Part shown: positions 7,718 through 11,530 of the stretch, in pieces
Layout of the letters: the number at the start of each line of letters is the position of its first letter
How positions within the stretch are numbered: the stretch's first letter is position 1
Source of the DNA: Larix sibirica
Taxonomy: Eukaryota; Streptophyta; Pinopsida; Pinales; Pinaceae
Direction: 5' to 3'
Assembly (NCBI GenBank): GCA_004151065.3
Contig: NWUY0300020414.1
Span: forward strand, 46,398-57,927
Length of the DNA: 11,530 bases
Notes under the pieces: generated by a model
Databases searched by the model: none
Told to the model about the DNA's origin: nothing
Seen by the model: only the letters and a program-made list of their open reading frames with translations
Translations under genes and position numbers: made by a program

Positions 7718-8600
7718 ATGGCCAGTCTTGTTCGCACTTGGGTAATTATGGAATCATTTATTGCAATGAGGGATGTTGGTGAGTTTATTTATGTGAATGG
7801 TGTTGTATTTAATCCACATTCCTAGTTGTCAATTTGGACTGAGGAGGGGAGCTTTGAAGTTGGTTTGAATGAAAGACAAATCGATTGGGATTTTTGTACA
7901 GTTGGTCTCTCTCTACTGGGTAAGTTGAGGATCCCTTTGTTGACTCAAGAAGATTCTAAGCTTTTTCAACTCTTTGAATGTGCATGTATGAATCCCTATA
8001 TTTTCATGGGAAAGGGCCCTCTTTGGATAGGATTTCTGGAGGGCGTGGGAATAGGGAGACTTATTTCTTAGCATACTGGAGAAGCAAATTCTCGAGAGGA
8101 TGGAAAACATTGTAATTTAATGGATCCAGTGCTTCTGTTGTATTGAATTTTAGTGGTAAAATATCCTTCTTAGATGGGGGACTCAGAGCATGAGGGTACT
8201 GTTGATCACTGGCTTGTTAGGGAAGAGGGTTTTCAAATGACTTGCGAGAAATCAGGAACAATGTCGTCATGGATAGAAATTTTTAGTGGCATGAGGAATG
8301 ATATCGGGGACTTCAAGCATATGTTGTGGGTAGTGAACGATTGAATTGAAGGAATGTTGGATGCTTTAAGGTAAATTACTTATCATATTTCTATGTTGGA
8401 TTCTAGAATTGAAGATATAGAAAGCAATCCAAGGGAGTAGGGAGGTCAAATTGAGGGACTAAGGGCATACTTTGACCACACTTAGACAAGCTGTTGAGCA
8501 CGAACCAAGGCAATCATAATCATATGACTCCACCCCCTGAGGTGAAAGAAATGTAGGAAGATTCAGTCCATTGACCTGCTCATGAAGAGGAGAACTTTTC
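7718..8600 (+). pseudogene. Downstream coiled-coil-like ORF, plus-strand copy
   Basis: Unrecognised coding remnant that keeps one frame from the ATG at 7718 to about 8490, interrupted only by stops (among them 7823-7825, 8069-8071, 8144-8146, 8171-8173, 8342-8344 and a few after). No indel is needed over about 770 bases. Readable segments include MASLVRTWVIMESFIAMRDV, SIWTEEGSFEVGLNERQIDW, GDSEHEGTVDHWLVREEGF, SSWIEIFSGMRNDIGDFKHM and ITYHISMLDSRIEDIESN. After about 8490 similarity to the minus copy resumes in other frames, ending in EDSVH near 8560. It lies directly after an RNase H of the same LINE family and before a 3'-UTR-like tail, so it looks like the last ORF of the element. The helical segment suggests self-association. 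It could be gag-like; no zinc knuckle is seen. Confidence 0.55.
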
Positions 8601-8770
8601 CAGGCATGGATAGTAAATAATTTTAAGTTCTAGTTACCTATAGGCTTATTTTGTGTCTATTTTGTTTCAGTTCCTTTACTTATTAGATTAGTTTATCCAT
8701 GTTTATAGTACTAGCCATGTTATAAGCGTTATAGTTATTGAATAAATTTTGGTTTGTGAATTAGACTTTG
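8601..8770 (+). other. 3'-UTR-like end of the plus-strand element
   Basis: T/G-rich stretch with repeated TTTTG, TTTATTAG and GTTTAT words, as is common in 3' UTRs of plant retroelements, ending with an AATAAA-containing segment and TTTTGGTTTGTG. No long A-tail follows, so the exact end is uncertain. Confidence 0.4.
8741..8746 (+). promoter_or_regulatory. Possible polyadenylation signal AATAAA
   Basis: A canonical AATAAA at the end of the T/G-rich tail following the downstream ORF. Position fits a 3' end signal, but the hexamer is frequent by chance in A+T-rich DNA. Confidence 0.35.
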
Positions 8771-9018
8771 ACATTTTTTGAACAAACACTTTAAAGCTAT
8801 TACATGTGACATATGCACATGAATTTTGTAACTTCAATCTGTTTTTTTCAACATTTTAATACAAAAAGATATTATTCATTTCTATTTTAAAAAATAAATA
8901 AATTTTTATTTAAATTTTTTGAAAATATCATAAAAAAAATTGAGGTCAAAAAATATTTCTTAATAAAAAATAAGAAAATAAGAAAAACTTACTTCGTAGT
9001 ATATTAAAAGTGTTATTA
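8771..9018. other. A+T-rich stretch, no gene seen
   Basis: Strongly A+T-rich with A and T homopolymer runs. No frame or repeat structure. It ends abruptly at the N at 9019. Confidence 0.5.
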
Positions 9019-9019
9019 N
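9019..9019. other. Ambiguous base N at start of a LINE fragment
   Basis: The only other N in the window. The sequence to its left is A+T-rich non-coding; from 9020 on it is at once readable LINE ORF2 (KPLYRAFKSLPF). As at 1567, the N coincides with a sharp change of content. Confidence 0.9.
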
Positions 9020-9666
9020 TCAAAGCCCTTATATAGAGCTTTCAAAAGTTTGCCATTTATTATAACTTGGCAAGTTTGGACAATGCAGAACTACTCTTTG
9101 TTTGAAGATAACAATTTGGGTCCTCTAACACTTGCCAGCTTCCCACTGGAGCAAAATATTAAAGGGCTCAGGAACCCGACTATAGAGATCATTAAATTTT
9201 TGAAGCCCTGGGCTTATTTCGATGGTGCCTCAAACAATATCTCAGCTGGTGCAGGAGGCTTAATTATGGTGGATGGACAATCTTCGCTCATATTTCAAGC
9301 TGGTCTTGGAGCAGGATCTAACAATTATGCAGAATTTGTAGCTTTAAATTTACTGTTTAAAATGGAAAAGGGGCAGATTTAAAGGTATTACAAGTTTATG
9401 GTGACTCTCAGCTGGTTATTGACTGGGCAAATGGAAACAAGGCTTGCTTAAATCTCGATTTAATCCCTATCCTTGAGGAGGTACGAGTTCTGAAGTAGGA
9501 TATGGAAGAGGTGTCCTTTTCCCATATATACAGGGAGAGGAACAATGAAGTTGATGCTCAATCCAAGCTCAGATTGAACCTCAACAATGGTCAATGGAAT
9601 ATCCAAAAATTGCATGAAGGCTCAGTTGTTGAGGACTCCCATACTCGATTGCGTGATTCTCAATAA
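9020..9666 (+). pseudogene. LINE ORF2 C-terminus with RNase HI domain
   Basis: Begins mid-ORF with the linker that follows zf-RVT (AFKSLPFIITWQVWTMQNYS, SLFEDNNLG) and runs into RNase HI. The catalytic residues are all present: Asp in YFDGAS (9221-9223), Glu in YAEFVAL (9332-9334), Asp in YGDSQLVIDW (9403-9405) and Asp in NNEVDAQSK (9553-9555). There is one frameshift between 9340 and 9385, in an A/G-rich stretch, and one in-frame TAG at 9496-9498. The natural end is the TAA at 9664-9666. It is a separate subfamily from the other RNase H domains here. RT and zf-RVT are absent, cut off at the N. Confidence 0.85.
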
Positions 9667-10002
9667 TTTGCAGAGGTCTTTGGGATCACAGAGGGCACCA
9701 GTTATGAACTTTGCTACGATGTTGTGCTTTTCTTTTTTGGAGTGACGGAGAGTCCAAACTCTTACTTGGCAGTCCTAGTCAGTCCTTCACGACTTTGGTT
9801 TAAGAATTTTCTGATGGTTTTATCCAGGCCAACCGATGGTCAGATTATATCATGGTTATCAATATATTTTCTTTTGGATGTAATGGTTAGCCATTTTGAT
9901 TTAGACTCAGCTCGATGTTGTTTTGGTTTGTCTAGATGGATTTTGATCATACAAAATGTAATTTTGTTTTATCATAAATACAAATTACAATTTTTTTTTT
10001 TT
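9667..10002 (+). mobile_element. LINE 3' UTR and end
   Basis: Follows the ORF2 stop. The T/G-rich sequence, GTTTTGGTTTGTC near 9920, and a TTGTTTTATCATAAATAC segment (about 9964) are typical of plant LINE 3' ends. A T12 run (9991-10002) marks the probable limit; there is no A-tail. The long open frame at 9724-10092 crosses this end and is not a gene. Confidence 0.5.
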
Positions 10003-10882
10003 AGGAAAAAGAAAAGTAATAATGATAATAATGAGTTTAAAATTGTATGCAAATATATAATAAATGAAATTTATATTATTCTATACACATAATAAATTAA
10101 GGGTTTATCAATTATTTTATAAAATATAGAATAAGAATAAACTCAAACAACGAAAAAGAGGTGAAATTTCACATAAATGTATAAAGCTTTGGTGCTTATT
10201 CATTTTGTTAAATACATATGGTTTACAAATATTATTGGTGTTTATATCACCCTCAATGTCATTGTGTTCTGTAAATTTAATGGTGATAATAACAGCCATG
10301 GGATTGGATTGTCACTTTGGTGTGCATAGTATACGTAATAGCCATTGGATTGGATTCTTATTTGAGCATCATTATATCCATGTAATAATGATAATGAAGT
10401 GTAAATTTAACAATTTATGTATGCCGTACATTATTCAGTGATTTCAAAAAAATACAATATACTAATATCTATATTTTAATTAATTAATTAATTTTTTTTT
10501 TAATTTTTTATTAATCATTAAAAAACTAAATATTTTTTAAATTTCTTCTTATAAAATTAAATTTTAATTATTACATTTAGTTGTAATGATTGTATTAATT
10601 TGTTATATCATCATATTATATATTCATTTATTTTAATATTTAATTATTTATATATGAAGAAGTTTAAAGGCGTAACCATTTCGATCTTTTTCAGATTTTA
10701 ATTTTCAAAAATAATTTAAATCATCATATTCTTAAATTAAGCATTTATATATGACATTCATATATTTAATTAACAATTTAACATAACATTGAAAATTGGT
10801 ATAATAAAAAACTTATATTATTATTTATAAATAAAAAACCCTTCATTATACAAAATAGAATAACATAAAAATCTATAATAAT
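10003..10882. other. A+T-rich intergenic stretch
   Basis: Very A+T-rich, with a (TAAT)n-like run near 10478-10491 followed by a T run, and a 17-base near-repeat (10294-10310 and 10340-10356, one mismatch, core CATTGGATTGGATT in the second). No coding sequence, RNA gene or terminal repeats seen. The apparent frames at 10117-10299 and 10205-10441 have no recognisable content. Confidence 0.5.
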
Positions 10883-11530
10883 TAAAATTTAAAAGCTGCT
10901 AAACCGGTCATTTTATCCTGGTCTTCTAAAATGAGAGCCGAAAAATACAAGGAACTAAATGAGATCGAAGTAAATCTTAATTGTTGGAATGAAGAGGATA
11001 TAATGGGATTCCCAATAGTGGTTTGTAAAGAAAAATTTATCGTATGGGAATCCAGGAAAAGGGAACTTATCTTAATACAGGAAGCCGAATGGAGGATCAA
11101 GAGCAGGGCCTTATGGCTAGCTAAAGGGGTCGAGAACATGAGGTTTTTTCACAATTACGCTAATCACATGAAAATCATTAATTCAATTCGAAGCTTAGAT
11201 ACAAATGAAGGAGAGGTAAATTCTTTTGAAGAGATAGCAAGGGCAGGTGTTAGTTTCTTTGGGTCCCTCTTCACAGCGCTGGAAGAAGAGCACTTAGAAG
11301 ATGTGGTAAAAGCGGAAGAATTCTTCTCGAAAGTGGTTAATGAGGAAGATAACCTTTCTCTGATGCAACAAATCATGAGAGGTGAATTGGAATCAACACT
11401 TAATAGTCTACAAAAGGAAAAAAATCCCAGCGGAATTCTACATTTCTCTATTTGACAATGTTGGCAATGATCTTCTAAGGGTTGTAAATGACTCGAGATC
11501 TAATGGGAAGGTTCTTGCAGATTTTAACTC
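10883..11530 (+). pseudogene. LINE ORF2, endonuclease-RT linker and RT start
   Basis: The segment that joins the APE-type endonuclease to RT in plant LINE ORF2. It is open from 10883 (LKAAKPVILSWSSKMRAEKY) to 11455. The signatures are WRIKSRALWLAKGVENMRFF followed by HNYANHMKIINSI (the conserved W-Q-SR--WL-EGD-NT-FFH box), an acidic stretch, and a FFGSLFT segment. The RT start follows: KEKNP, then in another frame PAEFYISLFDNVGNDLLRVV and NGKVLADFN, running off the window end. The normal GPDG between these two parts is missing; a deletion of about 17 bases near 11425 would explain both the loss and the frame change. It is 5'-truncated, as the endonuclease itself is absent. The ATG at 10931 is internal, not the true start. 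Confidence 0.85.

Noticed and set aside
9724-10092. 122-codon plus-strand open frame
   Set aside because: Starts after the LINE ORF2 stop and runs through the 3' UTR, T12 run and A+T-rich DNA; a chance frame.
10205-10441. 78-codon frame in A+T-rich DNA
   Set aside because: Low-complexity context, no motif, no homologous partner in the window.
1-11530. CRISPR arrays, bacterial defence operons, tRNA or rRNA genes
   Set aside because: No spaced short repeats, no operon-like gene packing and no cloverleaf or rRNA-like sequence noticed; the content is eukaryotic retroelement debris.

Overview
The window looks like nuclear DNA of a land plant, most likely a large-genome seed plant. A gymnosperm is possible, but the sequence does not prove it. 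The evidence is: no bacterial-style gene packing, long A+T-rich stretches with simple repeats, no intact host gene, and a dense pile of decayed plant L1-type non-LTR retrotransposon (LINE) coding sequence on both strands. The diagnostic order reverse transcriptase (RT), zinc-binding zf-RVT domain, RNase HI domain is visible.

Layout. Bases 1-1566 (minus strand) are a LINE ORF2 fragment with zf-RVT and RNase H. It is base-for-base identical, as far as I compared it, to 4226-5791, and the identity stops exactly at a single N (1567). Bases 1568-2179 are mostly A+T-rich. From 3306 down to 2180 (minus) lies a second, unrelated-looking RNase H with substituted catalytic residues, followed by a decayed downstream frame. 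From about 7014 down to 3612 (minus) runs the most complete element: RT palm with FVDD, RT thumb, linker, zf-RVT, RNase H, then a further coding-like stretch with a coiled-coil-like segment. Bases 7075-8760 (plus) hold another RNase H followed by a homologue of that same downstream stretch and a 3'-UTR-like tail. After a second N (9019), 9020-9666 (plus) is the C-terminal part of another LINE ORF2 with all four RNase H catalytic residues, then its 3' UTR to about 10002. Bases 10003-10880 are A+T-rich with nothing recognised. From 10883 to the window end (plus) is the endonuclease-to-RT linker and start of RT of yet another LINE, the least damaged coding stretch here.

Nothing here forms a working pathway: these are retrotransposon remains that once copied themselves by target-primed reverse transcription (RT) with RNase H removing template RNA. 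The most interesting points are a conserved but unrecognised ORF placed downstream of RNase H in two collinear, diverged copies, and the perfect 1566-base duplication ending at an N, which may be an assembly artefact.
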